Part shown: in pieces, positions 51,540 through 58,622 of the stretch
Position numbering within the stretch: position 1 is the stretch's first letter
Layout: each line of letters starts with the position of its first letter
Assembly (NCBI RefSeq): GCF_000333015.1
Contig: NZ_BANT01000036.1
Coordinates: 1 to 58,622, forward strand
Direction of reading: 5' to 3'
Source: Gordonia hirsuta DSM 44140 = NBRC 16056
Lineage (GTDB): Bacteria; Actinomycetota; Actinomycetes; Mycobacteriales; Mycobacteriaceae
DNA length: 58,622 nt
Made by a program: the position numbers and the translations under genes
The notes under the pieces: generated by a model
The model's database searches: none
What the model was told of the DNA's origin: nothing
What the model saw: the letters and a program-made list of their open reading frames with translations, nothing else

Positions 51540-52697
51540 TCAGTCGAGCACGGGGTCGTGCTGCATCTGATCGGTGGGCACTCCGGCCATGCGCAGCTTC
51601 AGCTTGGTGGAGGTGATCATGTCGGCGGGACCGGCGATCAGCACCTGCCGGTCGGTCCAGTCGCCGTACTGGGCGACGATGTCGCCGACTCTTCCGCGCA
51701 GGACTTCGAAGCCCCACTGGTGCGGATCGGGGGCGCCCTCGACCCACCACGGATCGGTGCTGTCGTCGACCACGGCGGTGACCTTGAGCCACGGGTTGAC
51801 CGCGGCGAGTTCGCGCAGCATGCCCAGCTCGTAGAGTTCCCCGGGGAACCGGGCGCCGTAGAACAGATGCGTCGGCGCCGAATCGGCGTGCAGCGCCATC
51901 GACAGCAGGATCGCCCGCAGCGGTGCGAGCCCGGTTCCGCCGGCGACCATCAGAACGGACCGGCCGGCCTCCACCTGCAAAGTGCCGTGCGCCTGAGCGA
52001 AGGTCCAGATGTCGCCGGGCGCAGTCTCTTTCACGATCGAGGTGCTCACGTGCCCGCCGGGTACCGAGCGCACGTGGAACTCAAGCTCCCCGGCGTCGTT
52101 CGGGGGGATCGACGGTGACAGGTTGCGCCAGGCGTGCGGCCACTGCGGGATCCGCGTCTCCAGGTACTGGCCGGCGCGGAACTGCGGCATCGGGTCGAGC
52201 GCGATCAACCGGACGACGACGCGCTCACGGTTGATGTCGAACTTCTGCACCACCTGCGCCCGCCAGGTCGCCGGACCGGGAACGCTCTGCGCCGCACCGC
52301 GCATCACCCCGGTTGTCAGCATGATCGCCTGCGCGACGGTCTCGGCGGTCGCGCGGTCCCACCGCGGTCCCAGGGCCGCGGCGGCCTCGTCGACCAGCGC
52401 CTGCGCCATCACGTTGTAGTGCTCCTCGGTGACCCCGTACTTGCGGTGGTCCCGCCCGAGTTGGGCCAGCAGCTCGATCAGCTCGTCGTGGCCGTCGTCG
52501 CCGGGGAGCACGTCCAGGACGTGTTCGATCACATCGGTGAAGGCCTCGCGCAGATGGCTCAAGTGGGCCGGGAACATGTCGCGCAGCGTCGGTGCCGAAC
52601 CGAACAGCCGGGCGAAGACATTGCGGGCGAAGGTGTCCGGGTCGGCGGCGAGGCGATCACGCAGATCATGCAGTACCGGTCGAGCGGTCTCGCTCAT
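51540..52697 (-). CDS. Type II flavohaemoglobin-like protein (globin + FAD/NAD reductase)
   Basis: 385 residues. The N-terminal globin domain (~1-135) has proximal His84 in GRDHRKYGVTEEHY. An FAD domain follows in which the usual RxYS flavin motif reads WRNLSPS, then an NAD domain with VAGGTGLAPLRAIL. The mycobacterial type II class (Rv0385-like) shows similar departures from NO-dioxygenase flavohaemoglobins and may act on other electron donors. Start ATG 52697. Divergent from the amidohydrolase gene across 128 bases. Confidence 0.88.
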   Translation of the reverse strand: MSETARPVLHDLRDRLAADPDTFARNVFARLFGSAPTLRDMFPAHLSHLREAFTDVIEHVLDVLPGDDGHDELIELLAQLGRDHRKYGVTEEHYNVMAQALVDEAAAALGPRWDRATAETVAQAIMLTTGVMRGAAQSVPGPATWRAQVVQKFDINRERVVVRLIALDPMPQFRAGQYLETRIPQWPHAWRNLSPSIPPNDAGELEFHVRSVPGGHVSTSIVKETAPGDIWTFAQAHGTLQVEAGRSVLMVAGGTGLAPLRAILLSMALHADSAPTHLFYGARFPGELYELGMLRELAAVNPWLKVTAVVDDSTDPWWVEGAPDPHQWGFEVLRGRVGDIVAQYGDWTDRQVLIAGPADMITSTKLKLRMAGVPTDQMQHDPVLD

Positions 52698-52825
52698 GAC
52701 AGAACCTCTTCCCTCGCCTCGACGTCGTTGATCGGCCTACGGCCCCTTCACAGAATAGTCCTGTGCACCGACGCATTCGTTTTCCAGACGCGCACTCGGC
52801 CCGGTGATGTGGGACGCTTATCGTC

Positions 52826-53986
52826 GTGGCGACGTTGGTGGGGACGGTCCCGAGCATCATCGATGCGCGAGTCCACTTCTTTGATCCGCGGACTCCGCCG
52901 TGGAGTCTGCAGCGGATCGGCCGGGCGTCGGTCCCGGTCCTACGCGCCCTGCCCCGCCCGCTGCTGTGGATCGCCTCGCAGTTCACCCAGGAACACAGTC
53001 TCAGCGGCATCGCCGGTCCGGGGCTGCTGGCCCGCCGCTACCAGCTGGCCGACTACACCAAAGACCTGGCGGGTCTGCAGTCGGTGGCCGGGGTCCCGGT
53101 GTCGGCGGTGATCCCCGTGGATTCGCAGTGGCGCCGGCGGCAATCCGCCGAAGACAGCCCCGAGGCCTTCCAGCGCGATCTGGACCATCTGCTCGCGCAG
53201 CCCTACGGGGTCGACGGTATGCCGCGGCTGGGCGGGGTGATCGTGCCGCTGGACGAGCGCGCCGTGGGGCTGGGTGTACGACGACTGCTCGATGAGGACG
53301 ACGACGACCTGATCCGCGGGGTGCGGTTGCGTTGGGCCCGGCATCCCGATCCGCTGGTGCATGATTGGACGTCCACGCCCGACGCGTTCGCCACCGCGCA
53401 CGTCGAGCGGGTGCTGCCCGACCTGATCCGGCGCGGTCTGGTGATCGAGACGCTCTGCTATTCGCATCAGCTCGGCGAGCTGGTCGAGGTGGCCGACCGC
53501 TACCCGGAGGCGACCTTCGTCGTCGAACATCTCGGATTGCCCGCCGGTGTCTTCGGTCCGGTCGGCAACTCCACCGGCGCCACCGCCGCCGCCCGCGCCG
53601 ACATCCTGAACCTGTGGCGCGAGCGGATGGCCATGCTCGCCGCGCGACCGAACGTGCTGGTCAAGATCAGTGCGATCGCCTCGCCCATCCTGGGGTACGG
53701 GAACGAGAAGTCGGGCAACATCGGCGGCCAGCACATCCTGGCCGACATGATCGGGCCGCTGGTGCTGCATGTGGTCGACCGCTTCGGCCCGCGCCGGGTG
53801 ATCTTTGGTTCCAACGCCCCACTGGACGGGCACAACGCGTCGATCGGGGTCACCGTCGGGGCGCTGCTCGATGTCCTCGGCGACCGCGGCGAGTATCTGC
53901 TGGCGCATCTGTTCTACGAGAACGCCCGCCGGGTGTACCGGGTCGACGATGCGGCGACCCCGGACGCCGGTAGCGCAGAGACGTAG
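52826..53986 (+). CDS. Amidohydrolase-2 family protein with altered metal motif
   Basis: 386 residues of the amidohydrolase/TIM-barrel fold (COG3618-like). The N-terminal metal motif is IDARVHFFDP: Arg15 replaces the first His of the normal HxH, leaving His17. Later FVVEHLGLP and FGSNAPLDGHN correspond to the conserved His and the terminal GSN/DxP strand. Members hydrolyse lactones or decarboxylate; the altered ligand raises doubt about metal binding. GTG start. Function unknown. Confidence 0.82.
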   Translation: MATLVGTVPSIIDARVHFFDPRTPPWSLQRIGRASVPVLRALPRPLLWIASQFTQEHSLSGIAGPGLLARRYQLADYTKDLAGLQSVAGVPVSAVIPVDSQWRRRQSAEDSPEAFQRDLDHLLAQPYGVDGMPRLGGVIVPLDERAVGLGVRRLLDEDDDDLIRGVRLRWARHPDPLVHDWTSTPDAFATAHVERVLPDLIRRGLVIETLCYSHQLGELVEVADRYPEATFVVEHLGLPAGVFGPVGNSTGATAAARADILNLWRERMAMLAARPNVLVKISAIASPILGYGNEKSGNIGGQHILADMIGPLVLHVVDRFGPRRVIFGSNAPLDGHNASIGVTVGALLDVLGDRGEYLLAHLFYENARRVYRVDDAATPDAGSAET

Positions 53987-54121
53987 CCCCGCCGGGTGCC
54001 CCAGGCCGGGTGCTCGAGCGCACGTGGCAGCAGGCTTTCCGGACACCAGCGGGGCCTCACCGGACCTGTCTACGCTGGAGTAGGCGGTGCCCGATTCGAG
54101 GCCCCGGACAGAGGGGATCTC

Positions 54122-54997
54122 ATGGGGACTTATGTGGTGACCGGATCGGCGTCCGGTATGGGCGCGGCGATCGCGACGCGGCTGCGCGACGCCGATCATC
54201 GGGTGATCGGCGTCGATCGGGCAGAGGCCGAGGTGGTGGCGGATCTGTCGACACCGGCCGGCCGGCAGCTGGCGATCGACGAGGTGCTGGCGCAGTGTGA
54301 TGGGCGGCTCGACGGTGCGGTGCTGGCGGCCGGGCTCGGACCCAGACGCGGGGCCGAACGCACCATCGTCGAGGTGAACGTGCTGGGTGTGACCGAACTG
54401 CTCGACGGCCTGCGCCCCGCGCTGGCCGCGGGCGACAAGGCCAAAGTCGTCGTCGTCGGATCCAACTCGACCACATCCACACCGCTGGTTCCGGCCCGGG
54501 CGATCTCGCAGCTCAAACGCGGTGACACCGAGGCGGCGACCCGCATCATCGTGCGACGACGGCAGCTGGCGCCGGCGATCGCCTATGCCGCCTCGAAGCT
54601 CGCGGTGAGCCACTGGTGCCGCGAACATGCGGTGACCGCCGACTGGGCGGGCTCGGGGATCCGGCTCAACCTGCTGGCTCCCGGCCCGGTGATGACTCCG
54701 CTGCTGCGATCGCAGCTGGACAGTCCCACCGGCAAACAGGTGCGCAGCTTCCCGGTGCCGGCGCGCGAGTACGGCACACCCGAGCAGATCGCCGACTGGG
54801 CGATGACCATGCTCTCGCCGGCCGCGGACTTCATGGTCGGCGCGGTGGTCACCGTCGACGGCGGCACCGAGGCGCTCATGCGTCCGGACGCCTGGCCGGC
54901 CCGGCTGCCGCTGCGCACCCTGCCGCGCATGCTGTGGGCGATGAAGCAGGCGCCGGCGCGCGGGCAGGTGGCCGACTACTCCTCGCTGCCGGACTGA
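54122..54997 (+). CDS. Short-chain dehydrogenase, 3-alpha-hydroxysteroid dehydrogenase-like
   Basis: 291 residues. Rossmann motif TGSASGMGAAIA (8-19), a catalytic YAASK preceded by a long insertion (LVPARAISQLKRGDTEAATRIIVRRR) that is characteristic of 3-alpha-HSD/carbonyl-reductase members, and LLAPGPVMTPLL after it. NAD(P)-dependent oxidation or reduction of an alcohol/ketone, perhaps steroid-like. Start ATG 54122 follows GAGGGG. It lies 135 bases after the amidohydrolase on the same strand. Confidence 0.9.
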   Translation: MGTYVVTGSASGMGAAIATRLRDADHRVIGVDRAEAEVVADLSTPAGRQLAIDEVLAQCDGRLDGAVLAAGLGPRRGAERTIVEVNVLGVTELLDGLRPALAAGDKAKVVVVGSNSTTSTPLVPARAISQLKRGDTEAATRIIVRRRQLAPAIAYAASKLAVSHWCREHAVTADWAGSGIRLNLLAPGPVMTPLLRSQLDSPTGKQVRSFPVPAREYGTPEQIADWAMTMLSPAADFMVGAVVTVDGGTEALMRPDAWPARLPLRTLPRMLWAMKQAPARGQVADYSSLPD

Positions 54998-55034
54998 GCC
55001 AGAGCCGGACTGAGTCAGAGCCGGAGGGTAGGTC

Positions 55035-55628
55035 TCAGGCGACCGGATGGTTCGCCAGCGCCGCCTGCACGTGCGGGTCGGTGTCCATCAGATGCCGCAT
55101 GCTCCACTCCAGGTCGGCGAGGGGGCCGTCGCCCATCTCATGACCGATCAGCAGCAGCATGGCCGTCGATGCCAGCCGTGCGGCGTGTTCGGGGGCGACT
55201 CCGAGTTCGCAGGAGTAGCGCGCCACCGCTTCCCGGCGCACCGCGTCGACCTGTTCCAGCGCGCTGCGCACCTGCGCATCGCCGGCCGCCCAGACCCGGA
55301 TGGCGGCCTCGGAACGGTGGGGCAGGTCCAGGGCGACCCGGATCAGCGCATCAACCCGCTCGGCCGACGCGGGCTGGATGTCGAGCCAGGCCACCAGCTG
55401 ATCGGTCGACTCGGTGCGCCAGTGGCTGATCAGCGCGGTCTCGAACTGCTTCCAGTTGCGGAAGGAGTGATAGAAGGCGCCGGTGGTCAGGCCGGTCTCA
55501 GCGCAGACCGCAGCCTGTTTGAACCCCGGGTAGCCGTCGCGGGCGAGCACTCGCATCCCGGCCTGCAGAAAGCGTTCCCGCAGCGGAGAAGTCTGGGTAG
55601 CAGCGCTTTCGTGGTCGGCCGAGCTCAT
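55035..55628 (-). CDS. TetR-family regulator, divergent from the MpaB-like gene
   Basis: 197 residues. Helix-turn-helix at ~35-60 (FKQAAVCAETGLTTGAFYHSFRNWKQFE); C-terminal helical domain with the conserved alanine-rich SAERVDALIRVALDL region. It diverges from the oxygenase-like gene; the space between them contains a 16-bp palindrome that is the likely operator. Ligand unknown; a lipid or terpenoid related to the neighbouring oxygenase is a reasonable guess. Confidence 0.9.
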   Translation of the reverse strand: MSSADHESAATQTSPLRERFLQAGMRVLARDGYPGFKQAAVCAETGLTTGAFYHSFRNWKQFETALISHWRTESTDQLVAWLDIQPASAERVDALIRVALDLPHRSEAAIRVWAAGDAQVRSALEQVDAVRREAVARYSCELGVAPEHAARLASTAMLLLIGHEMGDGPLADLEWSMRHLMDTDPHVQAALANHPVA

Positions 55629-55669
55629 GGTGCCGATTCTGCCATGTCGGCAAAGCCCTTGCCGCGGTC

Positions 55670-55685
55670 CATAAGTTGACTTATG
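55670..55685. promoter_or_regulatory. Probable TetR operator between divergent genes
   Basis: CATAAGT-TG-ACTTATG, perfect 7-bp arms around a two-base centre, 41 bases upstream of the TetR start and 47 bases upstream of the MpaB-like start. Its AT content stands out from the flanks. Confidence 0.8.
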
Positions 55686-55732
55686 CTCAGGCGAACCAAC
55701 GCTGCGTGCCCGCTGACGAGGAAGGCCATCTG

Positions 55733-56623
55733 ATGTTCCGCTGGAACCGAAACCGGGGGCTGGACCCCAAGACCGACTTCGAGCAGATGTACCGCAATCT
55801 GGCGCTGTACGACTTCCCCTGGGATATCAACCAGGCGCTCAGCTTCGCGCTGTTCCGCACCTACGCGGTCCCGAGCGTCGGCGGTCTGCTCGATCGCAGC
55901 GGCGGCTTCGTAGACACGCAGAAGCGGTACGACGACACCGCGCTGCTGCTGGAGCGGCCGCTGGTGTGTGGTTTCTCCGCTGTCGAGGGCAAGACGGCGC
56001 TGCGCCGGATCAACCAGATGCATCGCGAGTACGACATCACCAACGACGACATGCTGTACGTGCTGTCGACGTTCGTCGTGGTCCCCAAGCGCTGGATCGA
56101 CGACTACGGCTGGCGCTCGCTGACCTACGACGAGGTGGTCGCGGTGGTGAACTACTACCGCAAACTCGGCCGGCACATGAACATCAAGGACATTCCGGAG
56201 ACCTACGACGAGTTCGCCGACCTGATGGACTCGTACGAGCAGCAGCACTTCGCCTACGACGAGGGCGGCCGCCGGGTGGCGGACATGACCATGGAACTGT
56301 TCGCCACCTTCTACCCGCGCCCGGCCCGCCCGGCGGTTCGGGTGTTCTCCCGGGCGCTGATGGATGAGCCGCTGCTGCGGGCGTTCAGGTACGACGCCCC
56401 GCCTGCGCTGGTGCAGACGGCATCCCGTGCGGCGTTGCGAGCGCGAGGCGTACTGGTCCGCATGCTGCCGCCGCGGCTGCGCGCCAAGCGCTTCGAGGAC
56501 ACCCACCGGCAGAAGACCTACCGCAAGGGCGAGGTGGTGACCGCGCAGCTCGGTACGTTCCCCGGCGGCTGTCCGGTGCCGCACGAGGCTGTGCAGCAGG
56601 CCACCGAAGTCGTCGCAGGATGA
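55733..56623 (+). CDS. MpaB/rubber-oxygenase (DUF2236) family protein
   Basis: 296 residues. Resembles the ER-bound oxygenase MpaB/latex-clearing protein domain: a helical haem-binding fold with RRINQMHREY (His97 a haem-ligand candidate), ITNDDMLYVLSTFVVVPKRW and the Tyr-rich DDYGWRSLTYDEV. Members include rubber oxygenase Lcp and the fungal MpaB, which cleave isoprenoid double bonds. I start at ATG 55733 because GAGGAAGG lies seven bases upstream. Overlaps the next gene by four bases. Substrate unknown here; the link to isoprenoid chemistry is family-based. Confidence 0.82.
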   Translation: MFRWNRNRGLDPKTDFEQMYRNLALYDFPWDINQALSFALFRTYAVPSVGGLLDRSGGFVDTQKRYDDTALLLERPLVCGFSAVEGKTALRRINQMHREYDITNDDMLYVLSTFVVVPKRWIDDYGWRSLTYDEVVAVVNYYRKLGRHMNIKDIPETYDEFADLMDSYEQQHFAYDEGGRRVADMTMELFATFYPRPARPAVRVFSRALMDEPLLRAFRYDAPPALVQTASRAALRARGVLVRMLPPRLRAKRFEDTHRQKTYRKGEVVTAQLGTFPGGCPVPHEAVQQATEVVAG

Positions 56624-57141
56624 CCGATATCGCGGGCCTACAGGCCGGGCTCGACTCCGACCGCGCGGCCGAGATCTTCGACTCGCTGCCGCCGGTGACT
56701 ACCGAGCAGATCCTGGGCCGATGGCACGGCAGCGAGGTCCCCACGGCCCATCCGATGGATGGGCTGCTGGACGTCTCGGGTTGGTACGGGAAGGAATTCG
56801 CCGACGCCGACCACGTGCACCCGCTGCTGTTCGGTGCGCCCGGACGGCTGTATGCGGTGAACCCGAAGCTGATGCCGTTGGGCACACTCAACCGCCTCGG
56901 TGACCGCTTTCCGCGCTGGCTGCCGCCCGGGGGTCGTGCGGCCTTCCGGCTGGCCCGGACACGACGGCATCGTGCGCGGCTGCGCGAGGTGTCCTACCGC
57001 GGTGCGGTCAGTGCGGCGATGGTCTACGACGATCTGCCGATCATTGATCACTTCCGGATGGTCGACGCGGACACTCTGCTCGGTGCGATGGATCAACGCG
57101 GCTCGGCCCGCCCGTACTTCTTCCTGCTGCAGCGAGACTGA
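56620..57141 (+). CDS. GXWXG/DUF4334 domain protein
   Basis: 173 residues. The N-terminal GXWXG motif appears as ILGRWHG (32-38) and the second copy as GWYGK; the C-terminal half fits DUF4334 (AMVYDDLPIIDHFRMVD ... YFFLLQRD). The family is probably a small ligand-binding barrel; function unknown. ATGA overlap with the MpaB-like gene, so co-translated and likely part of the same TetR-controlled unit. Confidence 0.88.
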   Translation: MTDIAGLQAGLDSDRAAEIFDSLPPVTTEQILGRWHGSEVPTAHPMDGLLDVSGWYGKEFADADHVHPLLFGAPGRLYAVNPKLMPLGTLNRLGDRFPRWLPPGGRAAFRLARTRRHRARLREVSYRGAVSAAMVYDDLPIIDHFRMVDADTLLGAMDQRGSARPYFFLLQRD

Positions 57142-57456
57142 GACCGTTTCCCTCCTTCCCATCCTCATCCTGCACCGGGGCTGAGGCCCTTCGCGGCCTG
57201 CGCGAGCGTCTGCCGCTTCTTGCGTGATGGTGGGGGCTCCTCGACGAACCCGGTTCCGCGATGCGGGCGGCCGGATATTTCGTGACGTGGGTGCAGTCCG
57301 TTCTTGCGGCGGGCGCTGCTTCGAGCGGCCCCGTTGGCCATCGCAGCGGCCTGCGCATCCTGCGCTCCCCGGCGTCTTTCAGTCTTCGGGCATGCCGGTG
57401 GCCCGGCCGGTTGGTGGTGGGCCGGGTTGGCGGGGTTGGTGGGGTTGGTGGTGGGG
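57142..57456. other. Noncoding interval of 315 bases
   Basis: No gene recognised. The right part (57416-57456) is a G/T-rich run on the plus strand with many GGGG/GGTGG clusters, next to the stop of the HNH gene. A Lys/Arg-rich open stretch on the minus strand at 57165-57400 could be a frame-shifted remnant of an HNH-protein tail, but nothing supports it as coding. Confidence 0.5.
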
Positions 57457-58622
57457 TTAGGCGGCTTCGGGTGGTCCGGTGGTGTTGGGGGTGTGTGGTG
57501 GTGGGGTGGCGAGTCGGTGGGGGAGTCCGGGTGGTGTGGGGTGGGCGAGCTTTTCGGGGTGGAACATGGGGTTGGTGGTCCAGGGGGTGTTGTGGCCTGC
57601 TGGTCGCCAGGCGACGCGGCCGGTGTGGGGGCCGGTGGGCAGGATGGTGGTTTCCCAGGTTCCTGGTTGGGTGCCGCCGGCGCGGTTGTGGGGGCCGCAG
57701 GCGCCGCCGAGGTGGTCGATGTCGGTGTGGCCGCCGTGGGCCCAGTCGGGCATGTGGTGGGCTTGGGTGCGGGTGAAGGGTTGGGTGCAGCCGGGGGCGG
57801 TGCAGCCGCGGTCACGGGCGAATAGTGCTAGGCGTTGGGCTTTGGTGGCGGTGCGGCGGGAGCGGCCGAGGTAGAGGATTTGGGAGGTGGCTCCGGCGAA
57901 GACGGCGAGGTAGGGGGTGGTGTCGGCGGCCAGGGCGACCAGGTCGCTGACTGGTAGGCGGGTGCCGGTGGCGGTGTAGGCCACGCCGGCGCCGCGGGCG
58001 AGGTCTTCGTCGGAGACGGTGACCACGATTTGGGAGGTGATGTTGTTGCCGTTGGCGGCGGCGGCGGTGTGGGAGTTCAGGTGTGACAGGGCGGCCAGGA
58101 GGCCGTCGTGTTGGCGTTGGCTGTGGCTGCGGAGGTCGCGGGCGGCGGCTGCGGCCAGGGCGGCTTGGTCCAGGCCGGGTTGGTCGATGGTGCCGTGGGG
58201 GGAGTCGGGGTCTTGGGGGTTGTTCATGCCGGGGGCGGCCCATAGGTGCAGGGTGGTTTCCAGGGTGGTGCGTAGCAGTGGGGTCAGGGTGGCCCGGATT
58301 TTGGATAGGAGTTGACGGTTCTGGGCTTGGATGGACAGGCCGCGGCGGCGTTGGCGTTCGGTGTCGTCGGTCAGGGTGCCGTCGGGGTCCAGGTGGGCCA
58401 GGATGCGGTTGCCGACGGCGGTGAGGTTGCCCGGGTCCAGGGTGGTCGCGGCGTCGGCGAGCATGGTTTCGGCGGTGTCGCGGTCGGCGGGGTCGGCGGT
58501 GGTGGGGATTTTGTTCATGATCTGGGCGATGACGAGGATGTGTTCGCGGCCGATGAGTCCTTGGGCCAGGGCGGTGGTGCTCGCCGGGAGGGCGGGGTCG
58601 AGTTTTTCTCCGGTCAGTCCGG
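57457..58622 (-). CDS. DUF222/HNH endonuclease (13E12-type) protein, N-terminus outside the window
   Basis: At least 388 residues; the frame stays open to the window edge, so the true start is beyond 58622. The DUF222 domain (ALAQGLIGREHILVIAQIM ... ) is followed by a C-terminal HNH nuclease: CTAPGCTQPFTRTQAHHMPDWAHGGHTDIDHLGGACGPHNR, with the zinc-like Cys and His-Asn pattern. Paralogues of this type are numerous in mycolate actinobacteria, often with mobile or repeat character. Codon use on the coding strand is strikingly C-rich (CTC, ATC, ACC, CCC) and unlike its neighbours. Role unknown. Confidence 0.9.
   Translation of the reverse strand, partial: GLTGEKLDPALPASTTALAQGLIGREHILVIAQIMNKIPTTADPADRDTAETMLADAATTLDPGNLTAVGNRILAHLDPDGTLTDDTERQRRRGLSIQAQNRQLLSKIRATLTPLLRTTLETTLHLWAAPGMNNPQDPDSPHGTIDQPGLDQAALAAAAARDLRSHSQRQHDGLLAALSHLNSHTAAAANGNNITSQIVVTVSDEDLARGAGVAYTATGTRLPVSDLVALAADTTPYLAVFAGATSQILYLGRSRRTATKAQRLALFARDRGCTAPGCTQPFTRTQAHHMPDWAHGGHTDIDHLGGACGPHNRAGGTQPGTWETTILPTGPHTGRVAWRPAGHNTPWTTNPMFHPEKLAHPTPPGLPHRLATPPPHTPNTTGPPEAA

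Noticed and set aside
57165..57815. Pro/Thr/Ala-rich minus-strand open frame overlapping the HNH gene 3' end
   Set aside because: It is a different frame of the C-rich HNH gene; the HNH frame has the recognisable domains.

Overview
The window is high-GC actinobacterial chromosome. A mycolic-acid genus (Mycobacteriales, for example Gordonia or a relative) fits best. The reasons are an EphD-type epoxide hydrolase/SDR fusion, tandem wax-ester synthase/DGAT genes, an NDMA-type (mycofactocin-linked) alcohol dehydrogenase, a type II flavohaemoglobin, a DUF222/HNH (13E12-type) gene, and a dnaK-grpE-dnaJ-hspR operon with HAIR operators. The gene order dcd ... AlaA/AspC aminotransferase - large Fe-S reductase ... 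dnaK operon also recalls the mycobacterial backbone. The genus is an inference. No insertion sequence, CRISPR array or rRNA was seen; one tRNA (Gly, CCC) is present.

Layout. 0-5 kb: DUF4870 membrane protein, an actin-like-fold orphan, dcd, tRNA-Gly, a secreted lipase and a BASS-type transporter. 5-12.3 kb: an MFS exporter with its TetR repressor and a 34-bp perfect palindrome; a MerR regulator flanked on both sides by 15-bp tandem repeats; then a three-gene operon (EphD-like, a ferritin-like di-iron protein, a flavin/2Fe-2S reductase) that looks like a lipid oxygenase module. 12.4-22.2 kb: alanine/aspartate aminotransferase, exonuclease III, an AbiEi-N/DUF559 protein, a 1087-residue membrane Fe-S reductase with a long KKPG-repeat tail, and two WS/DGAT paralogues. 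22.5-28.5 kb: an unrecognised secreted protein, a YdcF-like protein, an OafA-type acyltransferase and the NDMA-type alcohol dehydrogenase.

28.6-40.1 kb is the most distinctive block. Two converging operons encode an acyl-CoA carboxylase (beta and alpha), an acyl-CoA synthetase, two crotonases, a TetR regulator, an AtuA-family protein, a dienoyl-CoA-reductase-like SDR and an acyl-CoA dehydrogenase. This gene set parallels the Pseudomonas atu (acyclic terpene utilisation) cluster. Both outer promoters carry the same operator-like motif, and 45-bp direct repeats forming strong hairpins bracket the block. I infer a self-contained regulon for branched or isoprenoid acyl-CoA catabolism.

40.2-46 kb: a DUF2339 membrane protein, a MacS-like two-component system, a crotonase and an FAH-family protein. 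46-50.6 kb: the chaperone operon, with a sigmaH-like promoter and two HspR sites upstream. 50.7-58.6 kb: RutE-like nitroreductase, type II flavohaemoglobin, amidohydrolase, SDR, a TetR gene divergent from an MpaB/rubber-oxygenase-like gene plus a GXWXG/DUF4334 gene, and finally a DUF222/HNH gene that runs off the right edge.
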